Made by a program: the position numbers and the translations under genes. The notes under the pieces were generated by a model. That model saw nothing but the letters and a program-made list of their open reading frames with translations, had not been told where the DNA came from and did not search any database. A stretch of 64,000 bases of DNA from an uncultured Eisenbergiella sp. (GTDB lineage Bacteria > Bacillota > Clostridia > Lachnospirales > Lachnospiraceae): NCBI GenBank assembly GCA_910585455.1, contig CAJUEL010000007.1, positions 62,001 through 126,000 of the forward strand, written 5' to 3'. Below, one piece after another: positions 25,845 through 35,156 of this stretch; the first letter of the stretch is position 1; each line of letters starts with the position of its first letter.

Positions 25845-26823
25845 CCTCCAAAAGCGTCCTTTCCGCATACTGTGCCAGCTCGCTGCCGGTCAGATGATTG
25901 AGATCTGCCGGCAGTCTTGTGAACACCGGAAGCACCCATTTCTTCGTTTTTTGTAATATGTCCTCATATTCCCCTTTCCGAAGCACCTCCTCATACCGGG
26001 CAAGCTTTGCCGCCGCAAAGCCGTCCTCCCTGACGATCGTGTGAACCCGGCTGCAGCTGCGCAGCACCTCATAAAGCTCCTGCACACAGTCCGAAAGATC
26101 CAGAATGACATACTCATACCTGCTTTCCCGCAAAACCCGCAGCAGCTTCTCCCATTCTACCCCGGTCATTTTTAAAATATCCGCCCCGGAAAAGGACGGT
26201 GGCACCAGTTCCATGCCGTTTACCGGCTCTGCGAGCTGCTCCAGGCGCTTTCCCACCTCTTCCTCAGGCTCGGTCAGATAATAAAGCAAATCCGAAAAGT
26301 CGGCTTCAAACCGCCTGCCGAGCATGGTCTCCAGCCCGGAAAAGCTTTCAAAATTCAGATACAAAACCCTGTGATTGCGGGCGAGCAACTGCCCTGTGAC
26401 CAACGCCAGCGTTGTCTGAAGACACCGTCCGACCGGCGTATAGAACCCCAGAAACCGGACCGGATGATCTGTTTTGAGAACCGGCGGCATGCTCCCGGCC
26501 ATCGCCGCCGTCTCCGTGATTTTTTTCATGATGCGGATCACGCTGGTGTATTTGCTGATTCCCGGCAGATCCGTTTCGGGAGGCGCCTGGCCGTCCCATA
26601 ATAACACAATTCCCTGCGCCCAGCCCCGCATTTCCTCCCGGAAATCGCTCCAGGCGATGAGCAGTATCTGTACGGGCTGCCCCTGCAGGCTCTCATACAG
26701 CTTCTCTGCGCTGGTGAACGTCAGCATTTCAAACGGAAAATCCGCCTTCCGGCTGAGCGCGTCCATCAGCCGATACGCATACTCCTGCTCCGAGTCGCAT
26801 ATCGCCAATCGGTTTCTCTTCAA
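25825..26823 (-). CDS. CpaE/TadZ-like protein with degenerate ATP site
   Basis: A 332-residue protein. Residues 1-110 form a receiver-like domain (RLAICDSEQEYAYRLMDALSRK) lacking a clear phospho-acceptor; residues from about 150 are ParA/MinD-like. The Walker A place reads YTPVGRCLQTTLAL, so the deviant-Walker lysines of KGGxGKTT are missing, while VILDLSDC keeps a Walker B-like strand. TadZ proteins position the pilus machine in the cell. The start is TTG 26823, chosen because AGGAGG lies five bases upstream; the in-frame ATG at 26901 has none. First gene of the tad operon. Confidence 0.78.
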   Translation of the reverse strand: MKRNRLAICDSEQEYAYRLMDALSRKADFPFEMLTFTSAEKLYESLQGQPVQILLIAWSDFREEMRGWAQGIVLLWDGQAPPETDLPGISKYTSVIRIMKKITETAAMAGSMPPVLKTDHPVRFLGFYTPVGRCLQTTLALVTGQLLARNHRVLYLNFESFSGLETMLGRRFEADFSDLLYYLTEPEEEVGKRLEQLAEPVNGMELVPPSFSGADILKMTGVEWEKLLRVLRESRYEYVILDLSDCVQELYEVLRSCSRVHTIVREDGFAAAKLARYEEVLRKGEYEDILQKTKKWVLPVFTRLPADLNHLTGSELAQYAERTLLEDEQAGI

Positions 26824-27007
26824 TGTTTCCTCCTGCTGGTGGATAAAAGTGATGGGGAAATCCGTGCGCCCCCGGCGCTGCGCTTTCCCGGTTGATCTCA
26901 TAGATCGCTCAGAAATACTTTCTGAAAGAATCCGTCTGCTTCATACAGACAGCCTTGAATGGCGTGCCGTAGTCTCTCTGCCGGCCGCTCGTTTGATGGT
27001 AAATCGA

Positions 27008-27036
27008 ATTATAGACCGCCGGATTTCATTTGTCAA
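27008..27036 (-). promoter_or_regulatory. sigma-A promoter of the tad pilus operon
   Basis: Consensus TTGACA (27031-27036), 17-base spacer, perfect TATAAT (27008-27013) on the minus strand. Start near 27001, leaving a leader of about 180 bases. Confidence 0.85.
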
Positions 27037-27122
27037 TCCTCTTTTTTCATTTCGCTTTTTTGCATAAAACCGGGATCAAAATTTCTCCGTTCTGCATAAT
27101 ACCAAAAAAGGTAGGCTCAACC

Positions 27123-28973
27123 TCAATCCACATACCCGCCTGTCTGCCTCCTCCACATCCGGGCATAAATCCCGTCCCGTTCCAAAAGCTCCCGGTGACT
27201 GCCGCTTTCTACGATCCGTCCGCAATCCATGACATAAATGCGGTCCACCATGGAGGTGACCGACAGCCTGTGGGATATGAGGATCACCCCTTTTTCCGTA
27301 TTTTCCTGCAAAACCCGCCTGTTGAAGGCATCCTCCGCAAAGGGATCCAGGGATGCCGCCGCTTCATCCGCGATCACAAAATCCGTATCCTGATATAAAA
27401 TCCGCGCCAGCGCAATTTTTTGCTGCTGTCCGCCGGAGAACAACAGTCTGTCATCCGAAAGCTCCCGCAGCACCTGCGCGTTTACCGGAATTTCCTCCCC
27501 CTCTCCATACAAACCGCATGCCCCAAGCGCCGCGCGCGCCCTCTCCTCTACACAGTCCTCCGACAAAGCCACATTTTTCCCAAGCGTTGTCGCAAACAGA
27601 CCACTATCCGCGAACAATACGGTAAAATGCCGCCGGTACTGCATTCCCCGGTTCTCCAGCACCGGTCTGCCGTTTGCCACAAGCTTCCCGTTCTTCAACC
27701 GTCCCAGCCCCGCCAGCGCCCTGACCAGCGTCGTCTTGCCCGCGCCGCTCGTGCCCACTACAGCAACCTTTTCCCCTTTATGGACAGACAGAGTAATATC
27801 GTGCAGCACATCCCTTTCCCCATAGGAAAAGTCCGCGCCCCAAAGACACACCTCCCGGATCTGCCCCCAAAACCGGCTTTCGTCATTGTCCCGCGCGCCA
27901 TCACATACCGGCGATGGCTGCTCTGTGCGGATGCGCCCCGGCGGCTTGCGGCGATCCGCGCAATCCGGATATCCGTTTTCCTGCCACGCTGTCCCATCTT
28001 CAAATGCCAGAAACGCTTCCATATATTCCGTCTGCCCGCCCAGCGCCACCGCCATTTGCCCAAACAGCAGCGAAAAGGCGTATAAAATCGTATGGGACCC
28101 GTTCAGCAGCGCCGCGAAATCCGCCATATCAATGCTTTCTTGGATAAAAAAGCAATATCCCAGACAGGCGACCAGCAAAAAATCAAGAAACAGAAATTCC
28201 CCGAAAAATTCTTTTCCCAGCCGCAGCGGCAAAAGCTTCCTGGTCCAGCCTGCGGTCTGTTTTTCCTTATCCAGAAAACACGCCTGATCCTGCTGATTCA
28301 AAAACGGCAAACAGCCCAAAATCCTGCCCTCCGCCGCACATTCCCTGCTCAAAAAGGTGCGCAGCCAGCTCTGATGCAGCGCATCCTTTTGGTTTTGCCC
28401 ATCCTGCTTCCTTCTGGTATATTCCACAATCCGCTCCAAACCAAACCGGCTTCCCAGAAAGGACAGCAAAATCAAAGCGAGCACCCCCGGCGCGGTCCAC
28501 AGATACATGCAGACCGCAAGCGCTCCGTTTAAGAAGCATCCCAGCAGCTCCCTGTGCAGCCCGATCCCCTCCTCCATCTTTTCTGATAAAAATGAGAGCG
28601 CCTTCCGATATGTGCGAAAATAAGCTTCATCCCCGTATACCGCGCAATCGGACCGCAGCAGAACCCGGTATAATCTGTCGCTTTGCCGATAATAAAAATC
28701 CTCCCTCCATTTCGGATCTATCTCATTAACGAACCGGTTGTAAAGTCCGTCAAGCCCAATCTGATACAGCAAAAAGCAGCCCAGCGTCCAAAATACAGCC
28801 CCATAATCCGACCGCATGAGGGATCGGATCACAAGCCGCAGGACGATCACATTGGCGAGCGCATCGCCCGTCCAGACGCCGCCTGTCAAAACTATTTCCA
28901 AAAGCAGCAGCCCCGGATTGTCCCGAAATCTGCATTTTAAAAAGGCAAAATGTGCGCGCACTGTCCGTTTCAC
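27123..28973 (-). CDS. ABC transporter, fused membrane and ATPase domains (second half of pair)
   Basis: A 616-residue half-transporter. The N-terminal 330 residues hold about six helices; the ATPase has Walker A VGTSGAGKTTLV, signature FSGGQQQKIALARIL, Walker B FVIADEAAASLDP and a switch His in ILISHRLS. The start is GTG 28973 with GGGAG seven bases upstream, overlapping the preceding stop as GTGA. It likely forms a heterodimeric exporter with the product of 28970-30727, under the AraC regulator at the operon head. Substrate unknown. Confidence 0.9.
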   Translation of the reverse strand: MKRTVRAHFAFLKCRFRDNPGLLLLEIVLTGGVWTGDALANVIVLRLVIRSLMRSDYGAVFWTLGCFLLYQIGLDGLYNRFVNEIDPKWREDFYYRQSDRLYRVLLRSDCAVYGDEAYFRTYRKALSFLSEKMEEGIGLHRELLGCFLNGALAVCMYLWTAPGVLALILLSFLGSRFGLERIVEYTRRKQDGQNQKDALHQSWLRTFLSRECAAEGRILGCLPFLNQQDQACFLDKEKQTAGWTRKLLPLRLGKEFFGEFLFLDFLLVACLGYCFFIQESIDMADFAALLNGSHTILYAFSLLFGQMAVALGGQTEYMEAFLAFEDGTAWQENGYPDCADRRKPPGRIRTEQPSPVCDGARDNDESRFWGQIREVCLWGADFSYGERDVLHDITLSVHKGEKVAVVGTSGAGKTTLVRALAGLGRLKNGKLVANGRPVLENRGMQYRRHFTVLFADSGLFATTLGKNVALSEDCVEERARAALGACGLYGEGEEIPVNAQVLRELSDDRLLFSGGQQQKIALARILYQDTDFVIADEAAASLDPFAEDAFNRRVLQENTEKGVILISHRLSVTSMVDRIYVMDCGRIVESGSHRELLERDGIYARMWRRQTGGYVD

Positions 28974-30727
28974 CCGCTCTCTCCCCCTTCCTGTCCGAAG
29001 TATGCGTTTTTCTGTACGGAAAACATTTGGCAATACATCCCGCCTTTTTCCATCAGCTCCTCATGCGTGCCCTGTTCCCGGATTTTTCCTTTTTCCAGAT
29101 AAATAATCCGATCCGCCAGCCGCGCAAAGGACAGGCGATGCGTCACCAAAAGCAGGAGCTTCTCCCGCGCATACGCAAACACCTCCTCCAGAATTTCCCC
29201 TTCCGTCAGCGGGTCCAGAAACGCGGTCGGCTCATCCAGCAGAAGAACATCATAGTCCCCCATGAACATCCGTCCCAGCGCAAGCCTCTGCCTCTCTCCC
29301 GTGGAAAATGCAGCCCGCTCCCCTTCCCCGAAAAGCTCCGCGCTGCTGTGGATGCCCTTTTCCAGGTCGCGCACCTTTTTTTCCAGCCGCACTTTGCGCA
29401 GCACAGACCATACTCTTTCCTCATCCGCCGGACCGCATTCCCGCAAAAGCAGGTTTTGGGCGATTGTTCCCGGGTAAATCTGATAATCCTGCATCAGGCA
29501 AAAAACCCGTTTTCCCATGCCGTTCCCGGCGGCGCTTTCATTTACCGCAATCTCTCCCTCATATTTTCTGTAAAGACCCAGCATTATCTTAAACAACGTA
29601 GACTTTCCGGCGCCGTTCTCTCCAACGATTACGATTTTTTCTCCCGCCTTCGCCGAAAATTCGATTCCTTCCAGTCCCATATTCCCATTCGGCCAGGCAA
29701 ATCTTTTCACGCAAACCCGCAGGCTTTTCACAGTCGCCGCTGTCATGTTCCGCTCCTCCTCAGGCTTCTCTTCCGCAAAAAAGCGCAGGAAATCCTCTAT
29801 GTACAGCCGGTTCTGTGCAAATGCCGCCGCTTCCCTCCCCAGACGGGACAGCCTGGAATTTAAGCTGGCGATCGAAACGACCAAAACAGAATATTCCGAT
29901 ACGGGCATCGCTGCGTCCGTCAGCATCCGGAACACCGCATACAGATTGCCGGCCAGAAAGGCAAAATTCGCCCCCAGATTGTCCGCCGCAAAGCCCAGCG
30001 CCGCGATTTTTTTCCCGTAAGTATTTGTAAGCTGCCGGTTATCCTCCCGCGCGCTGCGCCCGATGCCATCCAGAATGCTATATGCATCCGAGGTCCGCAG
30101 CCCGTCCATATTTTCATAGAAAAAAAATATGCGCCTCACATAAGCCTTTTTCCGCTCATTTTGCGCCCTTTTCTTCTCATATTCATGCCGCAGCCTCCCC
30201 TGCTTTTTCAAAATCTTCGTCATCAAAAGCGGCGCTGCCGTCACACAAAGCAGCCAGGGGTCCATGGTGCATAAAAATGCAGTCACCGAAACCAATGTGG
30301 AAAGAAGACTGACCGTTCTGCCGATGTTGTCCATCGCTTTACGGTAGGTGCTCCCCGCATTCCGGACGAGATATTCCAGCCTGTTTAAAAATTCCGCCGT
30401 TTCATACCGTTCGTAAGGCACGCAGGCCGCGCGGGAAAACAGCCTCCGGTATATTTCCCGCTCCGTTTGGATGTCCGCTTTTTCACAATAACAGTCCCGA
30501 TACCATCTGCTCATGCCCCGCAGAGCCAGATTACATGCCCCAAACAGCAGCAATCCGGCAAAAAACGCCTTCCCGTCCCCCTCTGCAAGGCATTGGATAT
30601 AGAAGCTGACAGCAAAAATATTGACCAGAAATGCCCGCAGGCCCTCCAGCGCATTGACGGACAGGTGCAGCGCGATGCGCCCGCGCCATACCTGAATTTC
30701 CTTTAAATAGCGCAGACAGGAACCCAT
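28970..30727 (-). CDS. ABC transporter, fused membrane and ATPase domains (first half of pair)
   Basis: A 585-residue half-transporter. Membrane domain in the first 320 residues; Walker A VGENGAGKSTLF; signature FSTGERQRLALGRM, a Gly-to-Thr variant of the canonical LSGGQ; Walker B VLLLDEPTAFLDP; and LLVTHRLS. The combination of this degenerate half with a canonical partner is typical of heterodimeric exporters with one full catalytic site. Its start lies 25 bases inside the AraC gene. Confidence 0.9.
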   Translation of the reverse strand: MGSCLRYLKEIQVWRGRIALHLSVNALEGLRAFLVNIFAVSFYIQCLAEGDGKAFFAGLLLFGACNLALRGMSRWYRDCYCEKADIQTEREIYRRLFSRAACVPYERYETAEFLNRLEYLVRNAGSTYRKAMDNIGRTVSLLSTLVSVTAFLCTMDPWLLCVTAAPLLMTKILKKQGRLRHEYEKKRAQNERKKAYVRRIFFFYENMDGLRTSDAYSILDGIGRSAREDNRQLTNTYGKKIAALGFAADNLGANFAFLAGNLYAVFRMLTDAAMPVSEYSVLVVSIASLNSRLSRLGREAAAFAQNRLYIEDFLRFFAEEKPEEERNMTAATVKSLRVCVKRFAWPNGNMGLEGIEFSAKAGEKIVIVGENGAGKSTLFKIMLGLYRKYEGEIAVNESAAGNGMGKRVFCLMQDYQIYPGTIAQNLLLRECGPADEERVWSVLRKVRLEKKVRDLEKGIHSSAELFGEGERAAFSTGERQRLALGRMFMGDYDVLLLDEPTAFLDPLTEGEILEEVFAYAREKLLLLVTHRLSFARLADRIIYLEKGKIREQGTHEELMEKGGMYCQMFSVQKNAYFGQEGGESG

Positions 30728-31542
30728 ATCTCGTAATGCCGCTTTCCCTTTTCCTCCTTCGGGAAAAGATGGTACACCTCTACTTCATAGTCCCCCGCCT
30801 GCGCATAGCCGGAGTCCGGAAGCCAGGAATCAAAAATCAGCTCCCGCAGCCCTGGCAGCTCATCCCCGGCAAAGCCGCCATAGCCCGTGGAGAATACCGC
30901 CCAGGTCCCGGCGGGAATCGCAACCGCCTCCGTATCCGCCGTCACGGCCTCCTCTTCGGCCTTTGCGATCCAGTATGTTCCATTGTCCCAGATGCCATAC
31001 CATGTCCCGCCGATTTCCGGATTGATGCGCCGCGCATAATCATCAAGCTCGATCCCCCACATGACATGCTCCTGCGCAAACCGGTCTGCCGCCAGGCCGG
31101 TAAACCGCTTTGAAAGACCGCGCAGTCTGACCTCCTTTGTTTCAATCACCTTCACCCGCATTTCCTTTGCCCCTTTCACCATGATGTGGAAGGAAACCGG
31201 CGGATATACCTTCAATGGCTGATGCCGGCCGCGCGCCTGCGTCGGCGTGATGCCGTGCTGTTTAAGAAAGGCCTTCGTAAACGCATCCGCGCTGTTATAG
31301 CCATATTTCACCGCAATATCGAGCACCCTGCTGTCCGAGCCCTGTATTTCATAGGCCGCCCGTGTCAGCCGCCTGCGGCGGATATACTCCTGCAGCGTCA
31401 TACCGCATATATAGCTGAAAAAGCGGGCAAAGCTGTCCACCGTCACGCAGACAATCCGCGCCAGCTCATCCATATCGATTTCATCACACAGGTGCGCCTC
31501 AATATAGGCGACCGCCCTGTCAAGCTGTTCCAAAAGATTCAT
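30703..31542 (-). CDS. AraC family regulator with GyrI-like effector domain
   Basis: A 279-residue protein. Residues 1-105 form the AraC double helix-turn-helix (DELARIVCVTVDSFARFFSYICGMTLQEYIRRRRL, VLDIAVKYGYNSADAFTKAF). From about residue 120 to the end is a GyrI/Rob-like effector-binding domain (MRVKVIETKEVRLRGLSKRF, YEVEVYHLFPKEEKGKRHYEIWVPV). Such regulators (SAV-, Rob-like) sense small hydrophobic compounds. It heads the operon with two ABC half-transporters, so it probably controls their export activity. Confidence 0.92.
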   Translation of the reverse strand: MNLLEQLDRAVAYIEAHLCDEIDMDELARIVCVTVDSFARFFSYICGMTLQEYIRRRRLTRAAYEIQGSDSRVLDIAVKYGYNSADAFTKAFLKQHGITPTQARGRHQPLKVYPPVSFHIMVKGAKEMRVKVIETKEVRLRGLSKRFTGLAADRFAQEHVMWGIELDDYARRINPEIGGTWYGIWDNGTYWIAKAEEEAVTADTEAVAIPAGTWAVFSTGYGGFAGDELPGLRELIFDSWLPDSGYAQAGDYEVEVYHLFPKEEKGKRHYEIWVPVCAI

Positions 31543-31559
31543 CCGCCCATCTCCTTCCC

Positions 31560-31617
31560 GTAGCGCTGTTCACGGCGCCGCCGGATGCGGACTGCCGGCA
31601 ACACCGTGAACAGTAAC
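31560..31617. mobile_element. palindromic element, copy E (about 58 bp, weak)
   Basis: CTGTTCACGG and CCGTGAACAG arms with inner CCGG pairs; the right end reads GAACAGTAAC. The left end is altered and no clear target duplication is present. Confidence 0.4.
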
Positions 31618-31691
31618 CTTTCAACCGATATTATCAAAAATAACACCCGCCTGCCCGACTTTTTCCGGACGAAATATTCCATCTGTCATAC

Positions 31692-31732
31692 AAAAAATCC
31701 GCAAGACAGCCTGTTTTTATCCTGCGGATTCT
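31692..31732 (-). terminator. intrinsic terminator for the minus-strand ATPase gene
   Basis: On the minus strand AATCCGCA ... TGCGGATT followed by a run of T (complement of 31690-31697). The intact gene ends at 31800. Confidence 0.75.
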
Positions 31733-31777
31733 TATATGTTCTTTATCGTTTACTTTCTGGCAGCAGGTACCCTGCCT

Positions 31778-31803
31778 GTAACGAAGCTGTGAAAAAACGT
31801 TAC
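31778..31803. mobile_element. short palindromic element, copy F (26 bp) at a stop codon
   Basis: GTAACG (31778-31783) and CGTTAC (31798-31803). Flanks CCCTGCCT (31770-31777) and CGCTGCTT (31804-31811) agree at 6 of 8. The stop codon of the ATPase gene (31800-31802) lies within the element end. Confidence 0.45.
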
Positions 31804-33206
31804 CGCTGCTTTACAAACCGCTTTAAAATATCAGAATACGCAACCAGCGCTACATTCCCCAGCGCATCCGCCCTGTCCCGACACCCCCTGGTGAAGCCGC
31901 TTTTCGAAAACAAATAGAAATACACCTTGCTATAACGAAATATTCTGCTCAGGCTCACCAGCTTTTCCAGCACACCGGTATCCACCTTTTCATTCGTCCA
32001 TTTACATTCGCCAAACAGCGCGGTATCTTTATCCTGCTCTCCCATGATATCAATTTCCGCCTGACTGCGGGTAGAAGGGTCCGTCCCCCACCAACGCCCA
32101 AGGGAATGAAATTCCACAAAGGACTCCCCATCCAACAACAGCTTCCAAAGATATTGCATGCAGATTTCTTCAAACACTTTACCCATATAATCTGACAAAT
32201 GCGGTGCAATCCGTCGATAAACCAGATCTGCCGCCCCCCGCGCAATGGCGGAGCTGTTCTCCGGCACAAACCGATACCAAAACCGAAACATATTATCGTT
32301 TATGACATAGATTGATTTTCTGGCGTTTTTTTCACCATAGGGCATTTCTTTCCGGACCAGCCCCAATGCCGCCAGATTTTTCAAATAGGCCGCGCATACG
32401 CTGGTATCTTCCCCTACCTTCGCAGATATTTCCGCCATGCGGGAAGCGCCCGCCGCGATGGCTGTGACGATGGCATTATAGAGCGCCGGTTCCCGCACCT
32501 CCTGCTTCAGCAGATTTTCCGGTTCCTCGAAAAGAAAAGAGGTCGGATTCAAAAATGTATTTTTTATATTATCCTCAACACTGCACTCATCGTCCATTTG
32601 CAGCAGATATTGCGGCGTACCGCCCACAATGCCGTAAGCCAGAGCCTTATCTGTGTCGGTAAAATTCTGAAAATACCGGCAGGCATCCATAAAATCGAAG
32701 GGCAACACTTTCATCTGTGCCGTTCGCCTGCCGTAAAGCGGCGATTTATACGCCAGCACATGATCTTCCATATAAGACATGGATGATCCACAGAGAATCA
32801 GCATCAGCCTGGAGCTGTCCTTGTAACGATCGATCAAAAGCTGCAACGTGGACGCAAAGCTCCCGGACGAGCGCGCCACATAAGGATACTCGTCGATCAC
32901 CAGAATCAGCCGCTCCTTTTGGGCCAACGAAAAAACATATTCCAATGCGTTCTGAAAGGACAAAAACATTGTCCCCATCTGAATTCCTGCACCAAACTCC
33001 AGAATGCTTTTGCTGAAATTTTCCAGGTTTTGGCGGTCATTGCTTTCCACGCCCATGAAATAAATCGCTTGTTTATCCCGGATAAACTGGCTGATCAGCG
33101 CGGTTTTCCCCACACGGCGGCGGCCATAAATCACCGCGAATTCAAATTTATCCGATGCATATAGCTTATTCAGGGAAGCCAACTCATTGTCTCTGCCAAC
33201 AAACAT
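31800..33206 (-). CDS. AAA ATPase with C-terminal DUF234-type nuclease-like domain
   Basis: A 468-residue protein. Walker A is GRRRVGKT (28-35); Walker B LILVIDEYPYVA; a winged-helix segment (SRMAEISAKVGEDTSVCAAYLKNL) follows; the C-terminal DUF234-like region shows AEIDIM...ALFGECKW, a D/E-x-K arrangement of the restriction-endonuclease-like fold. This archaeal-type ATPase family is common in gut anaerobes, and its function is not known. ATG 33206 has GGAGG seven bases upstream. The terminal TAA is contributed by a short palindromic element. Confidence 0.85.
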   Translation of the reverse strand: MFVGRDNELASLNKLYASDKFEFAVIYGRRRVGKTALISQFIRDKQAIYFMGVESNDRQNLENFSKSILEFGAGIQMGTMFLSFQNALEYVFSLAQKERLILVIDEYPYVARSSGSFASTLQLLIDRYKDSSRLMLILCGSSMSYMEDHVLAYKSPLYGRRTAQMKVLPFDFMDACRYFQNFTDTDKALAYGIVGGTPQYLLQMDDECSVEDNIKNTFLNPTSFLFEEPENLLKQEVREPALYNAIVTAIAAGASRMAEISAKVGEDTSVCAAYLKNLAALGLVRKEMPYGEKNARKSIYVINDNMFRFWYRFVPENSSAIARGAADLVYRRIAPHLSDYMGKVFEEICMQYLWKLLLDGESFVEFHSLGRWWGTDPSTRSQAEIDIMGEQDKDTALFGECKWTNEKVDTGVLEKLVSLSRIFRYSKVYFYLFSKSGFTRGCRDRADALGNVALVAYSDILKRFVKQR

Positions 33207-33231
33207 GCTATTTCCTCCATTCCCTGTCTCA

Positions 33232-33260
33232 ACCATATCATATTCATGCAATTTAGTCAA
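33232..33260 (-). promoter_or_regulatory. promoter of the DUF234-type ATPase gene
   Basis: TTGACT (33255-33260), 17-base spacer, TATGGT (33232-33237) on the minus strand. The DNA behind it to 33395 is very AT-rich and otherwise empty. Confidence 0.6.
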
Positions 33261-33395
33261 TTACGATTTACTTATTTTAAAATTAGTAATTTATATATCA
33301 CTAAAATCTCTCATTTATCCAAATATCCGCTGTCGCCACGCTTTCACGCGCCCTGCACATTTATCGCGCAGGCCTGGCGGAATCGCAGCATCTTT

Positions 33396-35156
33396 TTACA
33401 AACCCTCCGCACAGTCATCATAATACTGCGCCTGTGCCTGAAACATCTGCCGGTATTTCCCGTTTTCCATTTGCATCAGCTCGTCGTGGCTCCCGCGCTC
33501 CACAATGCCCCTGTCGGCGACCACAAAAATCTCGTCACAGAAGCGGCAGCTCCACAGCCGGTGAGAAATCAAAAAGGCAGTCTTTCCGGCAATGAGCCTG
33601 CGGAAATCCTCGAAAATCTCATATTCGGCTTTGGCGTCAAAGGCAGAGGTCGGCTCATCCAGCAGAATGATGCCCGCATTCTTATAAAGGGCGCGCGCCG
33701 TCGCCAGCTTCTGGCTCTGTCCATAGGAAAATTCCTTCCCCTCCGGCTCAAACAGCTTATAAATATAAGTATCCATACCGTTTTTCTGCCCCCGCACCAT
33801 GTCCAGCATCCCGACCGATTCCAGCGTCTTTTCCACGCTGCCCCTTCCGGCGTACGCCGTTTCCAGGTTTTCACGGACCGTAAAGGAAAACATCTGAAAA
33901 TCCTGATAAATTGCGGACAGCGCTTCCCGTCCGTCCCCCTGCAGCTCTTTCCCGCCGATGAAAATCCGTCCGGAAGTGGGAACCAGAAAGCCGGACAAAA
34001 GCTTCGCAATCGTCGTCTTCCCGCTGCCGTTTTCTCCCACCAGCGCGACCACCTTCCCCGCCGGAACCTGAAAGCTGATGTCGGACAAAATCTCTTTGCC
34101 CGGCAGATACCCGAAGGATACATGGGAGAATTCCACCTCCTGTGGGCTTTCCTGACAGGCGCTGCTGCCGCCAATTTCCGCCGGAATCCGGTCAAACTCC
34201 ATGAATTTGTCCAAAAACCGGCTGCGCGTGCCCAGATTGACGAAGGCGCCAATCAGCTGAAATATGGCATTTCCGAAATTGATGAACAGCCCGGTTACCT
34301 CAAAAAATTTATCGACCGAAACCGCCCTCCGGAACAAATCCAGCGCCGCCACAAAATACACGAAATAAATCTGCACCTGCAAAACCAGGGTTTCCCAGAC
34401 GTCAAGGGACGCCGCCCTGTAAAAATACTGGGAAAAGTCCTTCACTTCCTTATCATTCAGCTCCCGTATTTTCTTCATGAGGATTTTATCGATCCTGAAT
34501 ATGCGGATATCCTTCCCCATGGAAAAATCATTTGTGACAGAATCATAGTAATTCAGCTTGCGCTCCACAAGCCCAACGCGCATCATAACCTGCCGGAACC
34601 GCTGATTCTGCAATGCAGAGAGCGCCAGATGAATGCACACAGTCACCAGAATCGGAATGATCAGCCACAGCTTATAATCCGCCAGCAAAACGGCAGTTGT
34701 CAGAATCGTGATGAGTCCGCCCACCACGGCAGGAATCACCGTCTCAAACACAAACTCAAAATTTCCCCACTCCAGAATGGGAAGCAGCGCCTCCTGCCGC
34801 ATATCCTGCAGGCGCGGAGATTCCAGATCCCCATACCGCATGCGCATCATTTTCTGCCCGACATAGAGGGTGAACTTATCCTTTAGCAGCTCCATCAGGG
34901 TTTTAAAACGGTTTGCCAGAAAGCTCTGCAAAATGCCCGAAATCCCGTGAAATGCCAGCAGCCGGACCATGCACCGCACAATATCCTCTGCCGGAGCATG
35001 GACCGTCAGCGCTTCCAGCAGCCGCGCGGTCAAAAGCAGCGTCACGATCGGCGAAACGGCTTTTATGACCGTGGACAAAAGGCTGCATGCCATCGCGTTC
35101 CAGGACATGGGAGCAACCTTTCTGATAAAATAAACAAGCGCTTTCCAGCTTTTCAT
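33396..35156 (-). CDS. ABC transporter half, second of a pair
   Basis: A 586-residue fused transporter. Membrane part to about residue 320; Walker A VGENGSGKTTIAK; signature FSYGQSQKLATARALY (degenerate); Walker B IILLDEPTSAFD; LISHRLWS. The ATG overlaps the stop of the upstream half by ATGA. Together they should make a heterodimeric exporter with one degenerate composite site. Substrate unknown; no peptide-modification genes adjoin. Confidence 0.9.
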   Translation of the reverse strand: MKSWKALVYFIRKVAPMSWNAMACSLLSTVIKAVSPIVTLLLTARLLEALTVHAPAEDIVRCMVRLLAFHGISGILQSFLANRFKTLMELLKDKFTLYVGQKMMRMRYGDLESPRLQDMRQEALLPILEWGNFEFVFETVIPAVVGGLITILTTAVLLADYKLWLIIPILVTVCIHLALSALQNQRFRQVMMRVGLVERKLNYYDSVTNDFSMGKDIRIFRIDKILMKKIRELNDKEVKDFSQYFYRAASLDVWETLVLQVQIYFVYFVAALDLFRRAVSVDKFFEVTGLFINFGNAIFQLIGAFVNLGTRSRFLDKFMEFDRIPAEIGGSSACQESPQEVEFSHVSFGYLPGKEILSDISFQVPAGKVVALVGENGSGKTTIAKLLSGFLVPTSGRIFIGGKELQGDGREALSAIYQDFQMFSFTVRENLETAYAGRGSVEKTLESVGMLDMVRGQKNGMDTYIYKLFEPEGKEFSYGQSQKLATARALYKNAGIILLDEPTSAFDAKAEYEIFEDFRRLIAGKTAFLISHRLWSCRFCDEIFVVADRGIVERGSHDELMQMENGKYRQMFQAQAQYYDDCAEGL

